DNA from: Acidobacteriota bacterium
GTDB lineage: Bacteria > Acidobacteriota > Terriglobia > Acidiferrales > UBA7541
Length of the DNA: 8,872 bases
Reading direction: 5' to 3'
Assembly (NCBI GenBank): GCA_003133505.1
Contig: PKXT01000203.1
Span: 1-8,872, forward strand
Below the pieces are notes generated by a model. It was given only the letters and a program-made list of their open reading frames with translations. It was not told the DNA's origin and searched no databases. Made by a program: the position numbers and the translations under genes. Positions 1-6,793 of the stretch are shown here, piece by piece; position 1 is the stretch's first letter, and each line of letters opens with the position of its first letter.

Positions 1-3000
1 ATGGCGCTCGAATTGTTCAAGCCGTTCATCTATCACCGCCTGGAAGCGCAGGGCCACTGCACGACCATCAAGCAGGCCAAGGAAATGGTGGAACAGCAGG
101 ATCCCGTGGTGTGGGACATTCTCGAGGACGTAATCCGGGAACATCCCGTGCTGCTGAACCGCGCGCCCACGCTTCACCGGCTGGGCATCCAGGCGTTCGA
201 GCCAGTGCTGGTGGAAGGTAAGGCCATCCGAATACATCCGCTGGTGTGCACGGCATTCAACGCGGACTTCGACGGCGATCAAATGGCGGTGCACATTCCG
301 CTGTCGCCCGAAGCGCAGGTGGAAGCTTCGGTCCTGATGCTTAGCGCGAAAAACATTTTGTCGCCGGCCAACGGCTTGCCGCTGGCGGTGCCCACGCAGG
401 ACATGGTGCTGGGGCTGTACTACCTGACCAAGTCCAAGCCGGGCGCAAAAGGCGAGGGACGGGCTTTTGGAAGCGCAGAGGAAGTAATTCTGGCGCTGGA
501 AGCCGAGCAGGTTGAACTACTGACCCCGATACGCCTTCGTTATACCGGGGAAGTACTCGATCTGGCGAGCGGCCCCGATGATCAGGATGTATCGCATACA
601 CCGTCCATGAATCTGAACCGGCAATTTCTGCAGACCACTGTGGGGCGGGCAATATTCAACGACCACTTGCCGGCGGAAATGCCGTTCATCAACGGCCTGC
701 TGAAGAAGAAGGGTGTGCAGCAGGTGGTGCAGTATTGCTATTTGCGCTTTGGGCTGGAAAAGACCGTAACCCTGCTCGATCAACTCAAAGAGTTGGGATT
801 CCAGTACGCCACCAACGCCGGAATTTCGATTGGAATTACGGACATGGTCATTCCCAGCGACAAGAGCCGCCTGGTACAAAAAGCCGAAGACGATGTTTTG
901 AAGGTGCAACAGCAATATCTGGACGGCGCGATTACCAACGGCGAACGGTACAACAAAGTTGTAGCCATCTGGGGCGACGTAACCGAAAAAGTGGCTGATG
1001 AAATGTTCAAGGGTTTGGAGACCCAGGATAAGCAAGGAATGATCAACCCGATTTACGTGATGGCCGATTCGGGCGCTCGCGGTTCGAAGCAGCAGATCCG
1101 GCAATTGAGCGGTATGCGCGGACTAATGGCCAAGCCATCGGGCGAGGTCATTGAAACTCCGATCACTTCGAACTTTCGCGAAGGCCTCACGGTGCTGGAA
1201 TACTTCATTTCCACGCACGGCGCGCGCAAGGGCTTGGCGGATACGGCTCTAAAGACAGCCGATTCCGGTTACCTGACGCGGCGGCTGGTGGACGTGGCCC
1301 AGGACGTGATTATCAGCGAACTGGATTGCGGCACGGCGGATGGAATTTCGGTGGAAGCGATCGTGGAGGCGGGCGAGGAAGTGGAGCCGTTGCGCGACCG
1401 CGTGGTGGGCCGCGTAACCCTCGAGAAAATTCGCGATTACGAAGGCGCCGTATTGCTGGAAGCGAACCAGGAAATCACCGAGGACCTGGCCAGCGCCATT
1501 CAGGAAGCGGGAATCGAAAAGGTGAAAATCCGGTCGGTGCTGACGTGCGAAACGCGCCGTGGAGTTTGCGCGCGGTGTTACGGGCGCAACCTGGCTTCCG
1601 GGCGAATGGTGGAAATGGGCGAAGCGGTGGGAGTGATTGCCGCGCAGTCCATCGGCGAGCCAGGAACTCAGCTTACGATGCGGACCTTCCACATTGGCGG
1701 CACGGCTATGCGGGTAAGCGCGCAATCCAAGGTTGAAGCGCGCAATTCCGGGACCGTGAAGTTTGTGGATATCAAGGTGACCCAGGGCCGCACCAGCCTG
1801 ATTGCCATGAACCGTTCTGGACTGATCGCGGTAGTGGACAGCGAAGGACGCGAAAAGGAACGGCACCACGTGGTCTATGGCGCACGGCTGCTGGTGAATG
1901 AAGGACAAGCTGTAAGCCGCGGCGAGACCATGGTGGAGTGGGATCCCTACACCTTCTCCATTCTCACGGAGAGCGCGGGCAGCGTCGAATTCAAGGATTT
2001 GCAGCCAGCGGTGACCGTGGAAGAGCAAGTGGATGAGGTTACCGGGCTTTCCCAGAATGTGGTCATGCTGCAGCCCGGCGATGAAAAGCATCAGCCAGCC
2101 ATCGTGATACGCGATTCCTCAGGCAAGGTAAAGAAGAAATACCTGATGCCCGCGCGCGCGCATTTGATGGTGCAGGATGGTGATGACGTGCAAGGCGGCG
2201 ACGTGCTGGCGAAAATTCCGCGCGAAACCACCAAGACCAAGGACATCACCGGCGGTTTACCGCGCGTGGTGGAGTTGTTTGAAACGCGGAAGCCGCACGA
2301 TCCCGCGGTAATCAGCGAGATTGACGGCATGGTGCAGTATGGCGACATCGCCAAGGGCCAGCGCAAGATCGAAGTGAGGAGCGAAGACGGCCGGACGATC
2401 AAGGAGTACTTGATCCCGCGCGGCGTCCACGTGAACGTGCAGGAAGGCGAGCGGGTTCGCGCTGGCGAGCGGTTGATTGACGGGCCGCTGAATCCCCACG
2501 ATTTGCTGGCCGTGCTGGGCGAAAAGTACACGCAGGCCTACCTGGTAAATGCCATTCAGGAAGTTTATCGCCTCCAGGGCGTGACTATCAATGACAAGCA
2601 CATCGAAGTGATTGTCCGGCAAATGATGCGGTGGGTGAAGGTGGAAGACGTGGGAGATACCGCATTCCTTCTTGAGGAGCAGGTGGACAAGTTCCGCTTC
2701 CGCGAAGAAAACGACCGGACCATACATGAAGGCGAGCGTCCGGCAACGGGACGGCCGTTGCTGCTGGGAATCACCAAAGCTTCTTTGTCCACCGATTCGT
2801 TCATTTCGGCGGCCAGTTTCCAGGAAACCACGCGCGTGCTGACGGAATCGGCGATTTCGGGCCGCGTGGATTACCTGCGCGGGCTGAAGGAAAACGTAAT
2901 CATGGGCAGGCTAATTCCAGCAGGCACAGGCCTGGACCGTTACCGCGCCGTCCGGTTGATGACGGAGGTTCCGAAAGAAGAGGAATTTGAGGCGGAGATT

Positions 3001-3072
3001 CCGTTAGGCGCCGAAGACGCCGCTTCGATGGAATATGCCGCAAAAGATGGCGACCTGGCCAGCGAAGGCTAG
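1..3072 (+). CDS. rpoC: DNA-directed RNA polymerase subunit beta' (5'-truncated by window edge)
   Basis: This is the largest catalytic subunit of RNA polymerase, in the cytoplasmic core enzyme. The visible 1023 codons correspond to E. coli beta' from about residue 372 onward, judged from the active-site motif, so the ATG at base 1 is an internal Met and about 370 residues lie outside the window. The catalytic NADFDGDQM motif is at residues 87-95, with Mg-binding Asp89, Asp91 and Asp93. The bridge helix is at about 398-435 (FISTHGARKGLADTALKTADSGYLTRRL). The zinc site is Cys443, Cys516, Cys523 and Cys526. The trigger loop is at about 550-570 (LTMRTFHIGG, with His564). About 175 residues then separate it from the conserved DITGGLPRVVELFE block at about 748, an SI3-type insertion of the kind known in Proteobacteria and relatives. 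The C-terminus ends with an acidic tail. No rpsL follows on the same strand: a terminator-like hairpin and a convergent gene come next. Identity is certain. Confidence 0.99.
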   Translation: MALELFKPFIYHRLEAQGHCTTIKQAKEMVEQQDPVVWDILEDVIREHPVLLNRAPTLHRLGIQAFEPVLVEGKAIRIHPLVCTAFNADFDGDQMAVHIPLSPEAQVEASVLMLSAKNILSPANGLPLAVPTQDMVLGLYYLTKSKPGAKGEGRAFGSAEEVILALEAEQVELLTPIRLRYTGEVLDLASGPDDQDVSHTPSMNLNRQFLQTTVGRAIFNDHLPAEMPFINGLLKKKGVQQVVQYCYLRFGLEKTVTLLDQLKELGFQYATNAGISIGITDMVIPSDKSRLVQKAEDDVLKVQQQYLDGAITNGERYNKVVAIWGDVTEKVADEMFKGLETQDKQGMINPIYVMADSGARGSKQQIRQLSGMRGLMAKPSGEVIETPITSNFREGLTVLEYFISTHGARKGLADTALKTADSGYLTRRLVDVAQDVIISELDCGTADGISVEAIVEAGEEVEPLRDRVVGRVTLEKIRDYEGAVLLEANQEITEDLASAIQEAGIEKVKIRSVLTCETRRGVCARCYGRNLASGRMVEMGEAVGVIAAQSIGEPGTQLTMRTFHIGGTAMRVSAQSKVEARNSGTVKFVDIKVTQGRTSLIAMNRSGLIAVVDSEGREKERHHVVYGARLLVNEGQAVSRGETMVEWDPYTFSILTESAGSVEFKDLQPAVTVEEQVDEVTGLSQNVVMLQPGDEKHQPAIVIRDSSGKVKKKYLMPARAHLMVQDGDDVQGGDVLAKIPRETTKTKDITGGLPRVVELFETRKPHDPAVISEIDGMVQYGDIAKGQRKIEVRSEDGRTIKEYLIPRGVHVNVQEGERVRAGERLIDGPLNPHDLLAVLGEKYTQAYLVNAIQEVYRLQGVTINDKHIEVIVRQMMRWVKVEDVGDTAFLLEEQVDKFRFREENDRTIHEGERPATGRPLLLGITKASLSTDSFISAASFQETTRVLTESAISGRVDYLRGLKENVIMGRLIPAGTGLDRYRAVRLMTEVPKEEEFEAEIPLGAEDAASMEYAAKDGDLASEG

Positions 3073-3131
3073 TTTATCAGTGGGGCGAGGGGTGGCGGAG
3101 TGACAATCGCCCTTCCGCAATATAGTTTTTT

Positions 3132-3202
3132 AATCGGCCCTCTGGCCGCTGGACGATGAGGAAGCACTGGTCGATCCGGCGCCAGTGGGCCGATTTTCTT
3201 TT
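3132..3202 (+). terminator. Long imperfect hairpin with T-tract: probable rpoC terminator
   Basis: The outer arm AATCGGCCC (3132-3140) pairs perfectly with GGGCCGATT (3187-3195). Pairing continues inward after one T-T mismatch: 3142-3146 with 3181-3185, 3148-3153 with 3175-3180 (one G-T pair, one bulged base), and 3154-3156 with 3171-3173. That makes about 23 pairs around a 14-base loop. The plus-strand sequence then reads TTTTCTTTT (3194-3202), as expected of a Rho-independent terminator for transcription coming from rpoC. The minus-strand version has no T-run after the stem, so it should act in one direction only. A weaker candidate lies just before it: GCGGA (3095-3099) pairs with TCCGC (3114-3118), followed at some distance by TTTTTT (3126-3131). 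The two could be tandem terminators. The stem is much longer than usual. Confidence 0.8.
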
Positions 3203-3233
3203 GGCTGCTGTTTTTCATAGAAACGGATTGTGT

Positions 3234-3245
3234 CGTTCCGGAACG
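3234..3245. repeat. Perfect 12-bp palindrome in the rpoC/exported-protein convergent gap
   Basis: CGTTCCGGAACG is its own reverse complement over all 12 bases. It lies between the post-rpoC hairpin and the stop codon of the convergent minus-strand gene, where neither gene needs an operator. No T-tract follows on either strand, so it is not a classic terminator. It could be a protein-binding site or chance in GC-rich sequence. Confidence 0.4.
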
Positions 3246-3269
3246 GTCAGCGAGCGCGCAGGGACGGTT

Positions 3270-4379
3270 TTAGTGAGCGCGGCCGACAGAGCCAGATGGC
3301 GCGTCCAAACCGAAATCCCAAACCATAAGATTTACTTTGTCGCTGTCCTCAGGATTCATGGTTATTACGTATTCGCCAGCAGGCAGCGGCTGCGTGAGCG
3401 TATAACGGTAAAGGCCTTTGGCGACCGTCCACGACTGCATGGGGATGGATTTGTCCACAGTGCTTGGCTGGCTGGGGCCCATATCCGGAGTGGTGTCGAG
3501 GCTTTCAAACACCCGGGCGCCGCCGCTCGCGCGGGCCCTCAGTAAATCCACGCGCGGCTCCCGCGGTTCCGAGGTGTGGAGATAAAACTCCGGCTGCGAA
3601 GTAGTGAGACGGATGGTGGAGCGCGGGCCTTTCAATTCCATGTTACGCCGGGAGGGAACCAGGCCGGGCATGGGCACGAGCATTTTCTCCACCGCACGGC
3701 GCTTGTCGGTTTTCATGTCCGCGGTAACTTGCTTTAGCGGTGTTAAGGCGCTGCCCTGCTGGAGATACAATCCATCATCGGCCGGCAGGAAGACGCCGGG
3801 AGCAACCTCATAACTCGCATCCACGTCCTCGGCGACCGTGCGAGCCTTGAGTTCCCGTCCATGGGCTTTGACACTGGCCAATTGCGCGGACTGGGCGGCG
3901 GATTCAGCCGCCTCTTCCTTGTGAGTGGCGTCCCAATCCACCATCGCAACTGGAATTTCCTCCCACTGCGAGCGTTCCAAGCTGTAATAATGCACACGAT
4001 CGTTTTCCACTGAATAGCTGCGAACGACTTCGCTGCCCCCATCTTTCAGGATGAGTTTTTTCCCGCGAGGCAGGGCAGTAGGAGGCGCGGGGCTATTATG
4101 CCCCGGCGAAGCCGGCTCTTGGGCTACCGAAGGCGCGGACGAAGTTTGCGATTGCATAGCGGAAGGCGAGCCAGCCTGTGAAAACACGAGAGGGCAGAAA
4201 ACGGATAAGCAGCCGGTAACCAGTGAGAGGGCGAATGTCGCAAGGAAATGGCCCCCAGCCGCGCATAGTGGAGGTCTAGAGCCGCGCAGTGGCCCGCTGC
4301 GAAATATCGGGTTATGCGGGGATCGCCCAGAAAAGAGCGGGCCGCGACACATTCGATCAGAAAGGGAAACCCATCTCAT
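3270..4379 (-). CDS. Putative exported protein of unknown function, Acidobacteria-type
   Basis: No enzymatic family was recognised. A hydrophobic stretch at residues 45-68 looks like a signal peptide core. It could end at a signal peptidase I site near FSQA (about 66-69), or it could be read as a lipobox LVTGC with Cys57. It is unusual that about 44 basic and Pro/Gly-rich residues precede it. Next comes a Ser/Pro/Ala-rich linker (70-105), typical of a cell-envelope spacer. A compact block GKKLILKDG...VRSYSVENDRVHYYSLERSQWEEIP...VDWDAT follows at about 106-151, then a helical Ala/Glu-rich stretch and a C-terminal beta-rich part ending LPAGEYVITMNPEDSDKVNLMVWDFGLD. From memory, both the VHYYSLERSQWEEIP and the GEY...VWDFGLD pieces resemble secreted hypothetical proteins common in Acidobacteria. 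The start is uncertain: neither ATG 4379 nor ATG 4352 has a good Shine-Dalgarno sequence, and no ATG, GTG or TTG lies just before the hydrophobic core in this frame. The gene converges on rpoC and stands alone. Confidence 0.8.
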   Translation of the reverse strand: MRWVSLSDRMCRGPLFSGRSPHNPIFRSGPLRGSRPPLCAAGGHFLATFALSLVTGCLSVFCPLVFSQAGSPSAMQSQTSSAPSVAQEPASPGHNSPAPPTALPRGKKLILKDGGSEVVRSYSVENDRVHYYSLERSQWEEIPVAMVDWDATHKEEAAESAAQSAQLASVKAHGRELKARTVAEDVDASYEVAPGVFLPADDGLYLQQGSALTPLKQVTADMKTDKRRAVEKMLVPMPGLVPSRRNMELKGPRSTIRLTTSQPEFYLHTSEPREPRVDLLRARASGGARVFESLDTTPDMGPSQPSTVDKSIPMQSWTVAKGLYRYTLTQPLPAGEYVITMNPEDSDKVNLMVWDFGLDAPSGSVGRAH

Positions 4380-4436
4380 CGAGTATGTGATGCGGCCCGG
4401 CTGGGGGCGTTTGCCCGGAGTATTTTGCCTGGAGCG

Positions 4437-4481
4437 CCTTGAGGGGACGAGCGCGTGACAGCACTGCTCGCCCCTTCAAGG
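4437..4481. repeat. 15-bp imperfect inverted repeat (hairpin)
   Basis: CCTTGA (4437-4442) pairs with TCAAGG (4476-4481), GGGG (4443-4446) with CCCC (4471-4474), and CGAGC (4448-4452) with GCTCG (4466-4470). Each strand has one bulged base (A4447, T4475), and the loop has 13 bases. No T-tract follows on either strand, so a Rho-independent terminator is unlikely. On the minus strand it would lie in the 5' region of the exported-protein transcript if that starts further upstream. Confidence 0.55.
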
Positions 4482-4553
4482 GATGGAGCCTAGTTGACGG
4501 TGAATCTGGTGGCACTGTTTGGAGTTCCACCTGGTGGTTGCCGCCGTCAGACA

Positions 4554-4581
4554 ACGGACAAAACCGGACATTTACCGGACA
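4554..4581 (-). repeat. Three tandem TGTCCG(G) direct repeats at 10-11 bp spacing
   Basis: Read on the minus strand, TGTCCGG, TGTCCGG and TGTCCGT follow each other with periods of 11 and 10 bp, about one helical turn, so all three face the same side of the DNA. The intervening bases are A/T only (TAAA, TTT). They lie about 175-200 bp upstream of the minus-strand exported-protein start. Helically phased heptamers suggest a cooperative regulator site. They could instead be the degraded end of an insertion sequence, since some families have several short repeats at their ends. No transposase is nearby. Confidence 0.5.
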
Positions 4582-4643
4582 CTTAGGCGTATGGAGAGTT
4601 TTCAGGGTTATGGGCGAGAGGCGCGGGGCGATTTTTGTGACCC

Positions 4644-6101
4644 CTAGGATGGGAGGGGAGAGGCGGCTTCTTGATAGGCGTGGGCGACCTGGAGAACAAG
4701 TGATTCGGTGAAGTGCGGGCCAAAAACCTGCAAACCAATGGGCAGGTTCGCAGTGGATTTTCCGCAGGGGACAGAAATACCCGGAATACCAGCGAGAGAT
4801 CCGGTAACTGTGTAAATGTCAGCGAGATACATCTTCAGAGGATCAGACGTTCGCTCGCCGATGCGAAAAGCGGGTGTGGGAGTGGTGGGAGTAATCAGGA
4901 CGTCGGCTCGCTGGAAAGCCTCCGCGAAATCGCGGGCGATCAGGGCGCGAACCTTCTGGGCGCGCAAATAGTAAGCGTCGTAATAACCGGCGGATAGTGC
5001 ATAGGTACCCAGCATGACGCGGCGTTTTACTTCCGTCCCAAATCCGCGTCCGCGAGTGCGTTTGTACATTTCGCGAAGCGAATTGGCAGGTTCGCGCAGT
5101 CCGTAACGGACGCCGTCGTAGCGAGCGAGGTTGGAGCTGGCTTCGCCGGTGGCGATGATGTAGTAGGCCGCGATGGCGTAATCCGTGTGGGGCATGTCCA
5201 AATCAACACGGCGGCAGCCAAGTTTTTCTAGCATGGCGATGGCTTCTTCCACTTTTTGGCGCACCTCGGGATCGAGACCTTCACCGAAATATTGGCGGGG
5301 AATGCCCAAGCGCAGCCCGTGGAGAGGCTCCTGGCATTGCGCGCGATAGTCGGGAACAGGCGCGGAAGTGGAAGTTGCGTCAAGCGGATCGCGGCCGGCC
5401 ATTGCGGCCAACACTGACGCGGCATCTTCGACGGAATTGGCCAGAGGGCCAATACGATCGAGCGAAGACGCGAAAGCGGTCAATCCATAACGGGAGACGC
5501 GCCCATAGGTGGGCATAAGAGCCGTGATTCCGCAGCAAGCACCCGGTTGCCGAATGGAGCCGCCGGTATCAGTTCCCAGCGCAGCCACGGCAAGCTGCCC
5601 AGCCACCGCGGCTGCGGAACCGCCGCTGGATCCTCCGGGGACATATCCCGGCGCGGCCGGATTTTGCACGGGACCAAAAGCGGAATTTTCGTTGGAGCTG
5701 CCCATGGCAAATTCGTCACAGTTGGTTTTGCCGAGAATGACGGCGCCAGCGCTTTCCAGCCGCGAAACGGCCGTGGCATCGTAAGGGGGGATATAGTTCT
5801 CGAGAATTTTGGAACCGCAAGTAGTGCGAACTCCGGCAGTACTGAGAACGTCCTTCATGGCGACAGGAACGCCGGCCAATGGCGGCAGGGATTCACCGCG
5901 AGCGATGAGAGCGTCCACATGATCGGCTGCGGCAAAGGCGCGCTCAGGACAAACAGTGAGGAAAGCGTTGATGCGCGGATTATCGCGTTCGATGCGCCGG
6001 AAAAATTCCGCAGTCAGTTCGCGGGCGGAGACTGTCTTTAGCAGGAGCGATTCGCGAATGGAAGAGATTGTCCACGAACTTGGGAGCGTTGCGGCGCTCA
6101 T
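4644..6101 (-). CDS. gatA: Aspartyl/glutamyl-tRNA(Asn/Gln) amidotransferase subunit A
   Basis: GatA is the glutaminase-type amidase subunit of GatCAB. It releases ammonia from glutamine or asparagine, which GatB uses to convert Glu-tRNA(Gln) or Asp-tRNA(Asn) to the correct aminoacyl-tRNA. At 485 residues it is full length. The amidase-signature catalytic triad is complete: Lys83 in VAMKDVL, cis-Ser158 in PGGSSGGS, and nucleophile Ser182 in TDTGGSIRQPG. The PTYGRVSRYGL...FASSLDRIGP block (about 197-219), RVMLGTYALSAGYYDAYY, and C-terminal YLADIYTVTGSLAGIPGISVP are all typical of GatA rather than general amidases. One small variant is ALMPTYG where many homologues have GLKPTYG. The ATG overlaps the gatC stop as ATGA, so translation is probably coupled. 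There is no strong ribosome-binding site of its own. gatB does not follow; the downstream gap separates it from an unrelated gene. Confidence 0.97.
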   Translation of the reverse strand: MSAATLPSSWTISSIRESLLLKTVSARELTAEFFRRIERDNPRINAFLTVCPERAFAAADHVDALIARGESLPPLAGVPVAMKDVLSTAGVRTTCGSKILENYIPPYDATAVSRLESAGAVILGKTNCDEFAMGSSNENSAFGPVQNPAAPGYVPGGSSGGSAAAVAGQLAVAALGTDTGGSIRQPGACCGITALMPTYGRVSRYGLTAFASSLDRIGPLANSVEDAASVLAAMAGRDPLDATSTSAPVPDYRAQCQEPLHGLRLGIPRQYFGEGLDPEVRQKVEEAIAMLEKLGCRRVDLDMPHTDYAIAAYYIIATGEASSNLARYDGVRYGLREPANSLREMYKRTRGRGFGTEVKRRVMLGTYALSAGYYDAYYLRAQKVRALIARDFAEAFQRADVLITPTTPTPAFRIGERTSDPLKMYLADIYTVTGSLAGIPGISVPCGKSTANLPIGLQVFGPHFTESLVLQVAHAYQEAASPLPS

Positions 6102-6403
6102 CGGGAAATTACTCGTGGGACACGAAACCAGGGTGGCAATCCTTCGGGCGCTTGCTGGAGAATCTTGGGGCCGGAAGAATCAGGGCGGACAATGTCATCG
6201 CGCAGAGAGTCAGATTCGTCAGGCGACGCGGCAGAGAGAATCTGCGCCATAGGCTCAACAGCGGAAACGTCAATTTCGCGGAGCTTGTCAATGTAGGCGA
6301 GGATGCCGTCGAGTTGGCGCCGATAGGTATGCAGCTCTTCCTCGGAAAGTTCCAAATAGGCCAGCTCGGCGACGCGAAGAACTTCTTCAGGGGTGATGCT
6401 CAT
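6098..6403 (-). CDS. gatC: Aspartyl/glutamyl-tRNA(Asn/Gln) amidotransferase subunit C
   Basis: GatC is the small subunit that wraps around GatA and GatB and stabilises the complex. The 101-residue length is normal. Family features are visible in order: an N-terminal helix MSITPEEVLRVAELAYLELSEEEL, the QLDGILAYIDKLREIDVSAVEPMAQ helix and turn (about 30-54), then RDDIVRP (about 68-74), and the C-terminal LPPWFRVPRVI tail, which in known structures lies along GatA. The start codon overlaps the stop of the upstream DUF721 gene by 4 bp, and its own stop overlaps the gatA start by 4 bp. The three genes therefore form one translationally coupled unit. Order gatC-gatA is common; a DUF721 gene directly in front is less usual. 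Confidence 0.96.
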   Translation of the reverse strand: MSITPEEVLRVAELAYLELSEEELHTYRRQLDGILAYIDKLREIDVSAVEPMAQILSAASPDESDSLRDDIVRPDSSGPKILQQAPEGLPPWFRVPRVISR

Positions 6404-6768
6404 GGAACGGGTTTCCGGGTGCGCGGGGGTTGCGCGCCTTTGCGGATAAACGGTAGATGGGTGTTATCCATTTCATGAGGCAGGCGGGAAGGTACGTTGC
6501 AAAAACGAACTTCGCGAACCAGGTTGCGGCCCCACGCGCGATTGATCCGGCCGCGCAATTCCTCTTCAAGGCCCCGGATCGCCGCAGCTTCGCTGGCAAT
6601 GGGCACAGTGATTTCGAGGCAGCCGTTGACGAGGCGAAAAGGCGAAGTACGGCGGGCAAGTTGCTCGCCAGCGAGGCTCGCCCATGTTGCGCGAATCCAG
6701 GTCATGGGGGTAGCGGGATCGCCGACGCAGCGCATCGCGGGCCCGAGAAATTCGTTCACGCGCTCCAT
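6400..6768 (-). CDS. DUF721 (DciA-like) protein
   Basis: This is a 122-residue protein whose middle matches the DUF721 pattern: Trp29 in ATWASLAGEQLARRTSPFRLVNGCLEITV (about 28-55), followed by an amphipathic helix EEELRGRINRAWGRNLVREVRF (about 68-89). In family members W..LAG..LA.HT.P..L.NG.L.V is the conserved core. DUF721 includes DciA, the ancestral loader and partner of the replicative helicase DnaB in bacteria lacking DnaC/DnaI, but short stand-alone members are only distantly related, so that role is inferred. The C-terminal 30 residues are basic and Pro-rich and probably disordered. It is the first gene of the gatC-gatA unit and overlaps gatC by 4 bp. There is no Shine-Dalgarno sequence before the ATG. 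A near-consensus -10 element sits just upstream, so a leaderless message is possible. Confidence 0.8.
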   Translation of the reverse strand: MERVNEFLGPAMRCVGDPATPMTWIRATWASLAGEQLARRTSPFRLVNGCLEITVPIASEAAAIRGLEEELRGRINRAWGRNLVREVRFCNVPSRLPHEMDNTHLPFIRKGAQPPRTRKPVP

Positions 6769-6774
6769 GGGGGA

Positions 6775-6783
6775 ATTCTAACA
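6775..6783 (-). promoter_or_regulatory. Extended -10 promoter element for the DUF721-gatC-gatA unit
   Basis: On the minus strand TGTTAGAAT fits the extended -10 form TGnTAnAAT, with 5 of 6 bases matching TATAAT. Only TCCCCC separates it from the DUF721 ATG, so a start 7 bases downstream of the element would fall on the A of that ATG. No recognisable -35 hexamer is present at 17 bp, which fits an extended -10 promoter. This is sequence inference without start-site data. Confidence 0.5.
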
Positions 6784-6793
6784 CGGCGGATTG

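Larger units (their letters stand above)
4380..4643. other. Structured gap without a convincing gene, between gatA and the exported-protein gene
   Basis: Open frames here are short, begin at weak codons and show no recognisable family. On the minus strand this is both the gatA downstream region and the upstream region of the exported protein. It holds three TGTCCG(G) repeats, a GGTGG (4508-4512) / CCACC (4527-4531) / GGTGG (4533-4537) set in which the middle arm can pair either way, an outer dyad TGACGG (4495-4500) / CCGTCA (4544-4549), and a 15-bp imperfect hairpin. No clear gatA terminator is visible: nothing T-rich follows a stem on the minus strand. I see no tRNA-like fold. Confidence 0.5.

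Noticed and set aside
1..3. ATG at the window start as the rpoC start codon
   Set aside because: MALELFKPFIY is an internal conserved segment of beta'; the N-terminal third of the protein is missing, so the gene is cut by the window edge.
517..1104. 195-codon open frame antisense to rpoC
   Set aside because: Shadow of rpoC with no motif and no ribosome-binding site.
1249..2091. 280-codon open frame antisense to rpoC
   Set aside because: It lies fully opposite strongly conserved rpoC; its composition (many His, Leu, Ala) is what the complement of this coding sequence would give, and no family is recognisable.
1678..2250. The large segment after the trigger loop as a foreign insertion in rpoC
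   Set aside because: This matches the known SI3-type lineage-specific insertion of beta' and is in frame, so it is normal for many Gram-negative lineages.
4357..4554. 65-codon minus-strand frame in the gap downstream of gatA
   Set aside because: Starts at a TTG, overlaps the hairpins, has no ribosome-binding site or known motif; a remnant of a longer coding sequence cannot be excluded.
4380..4643. tRNA or known riboswitch in the structured gap
   Set aside because: No cloverleaf, no TTC-type loop and no recognised aptamer core; only simple inverted repeats were found.
5510..5560. GatA variant ALMPTYG in place of GLKPTYG as a loss-of-function sign
   Set aside because: The catalytic Lys83, Ser158 and Ser182 are all present and the rest of the block is conserved; the change is outside the triad.
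5547..6041. 164-codon plus-strand open frame inside gatA
   Set aside because: Antisense to intact gatA, with no recognisable domain.
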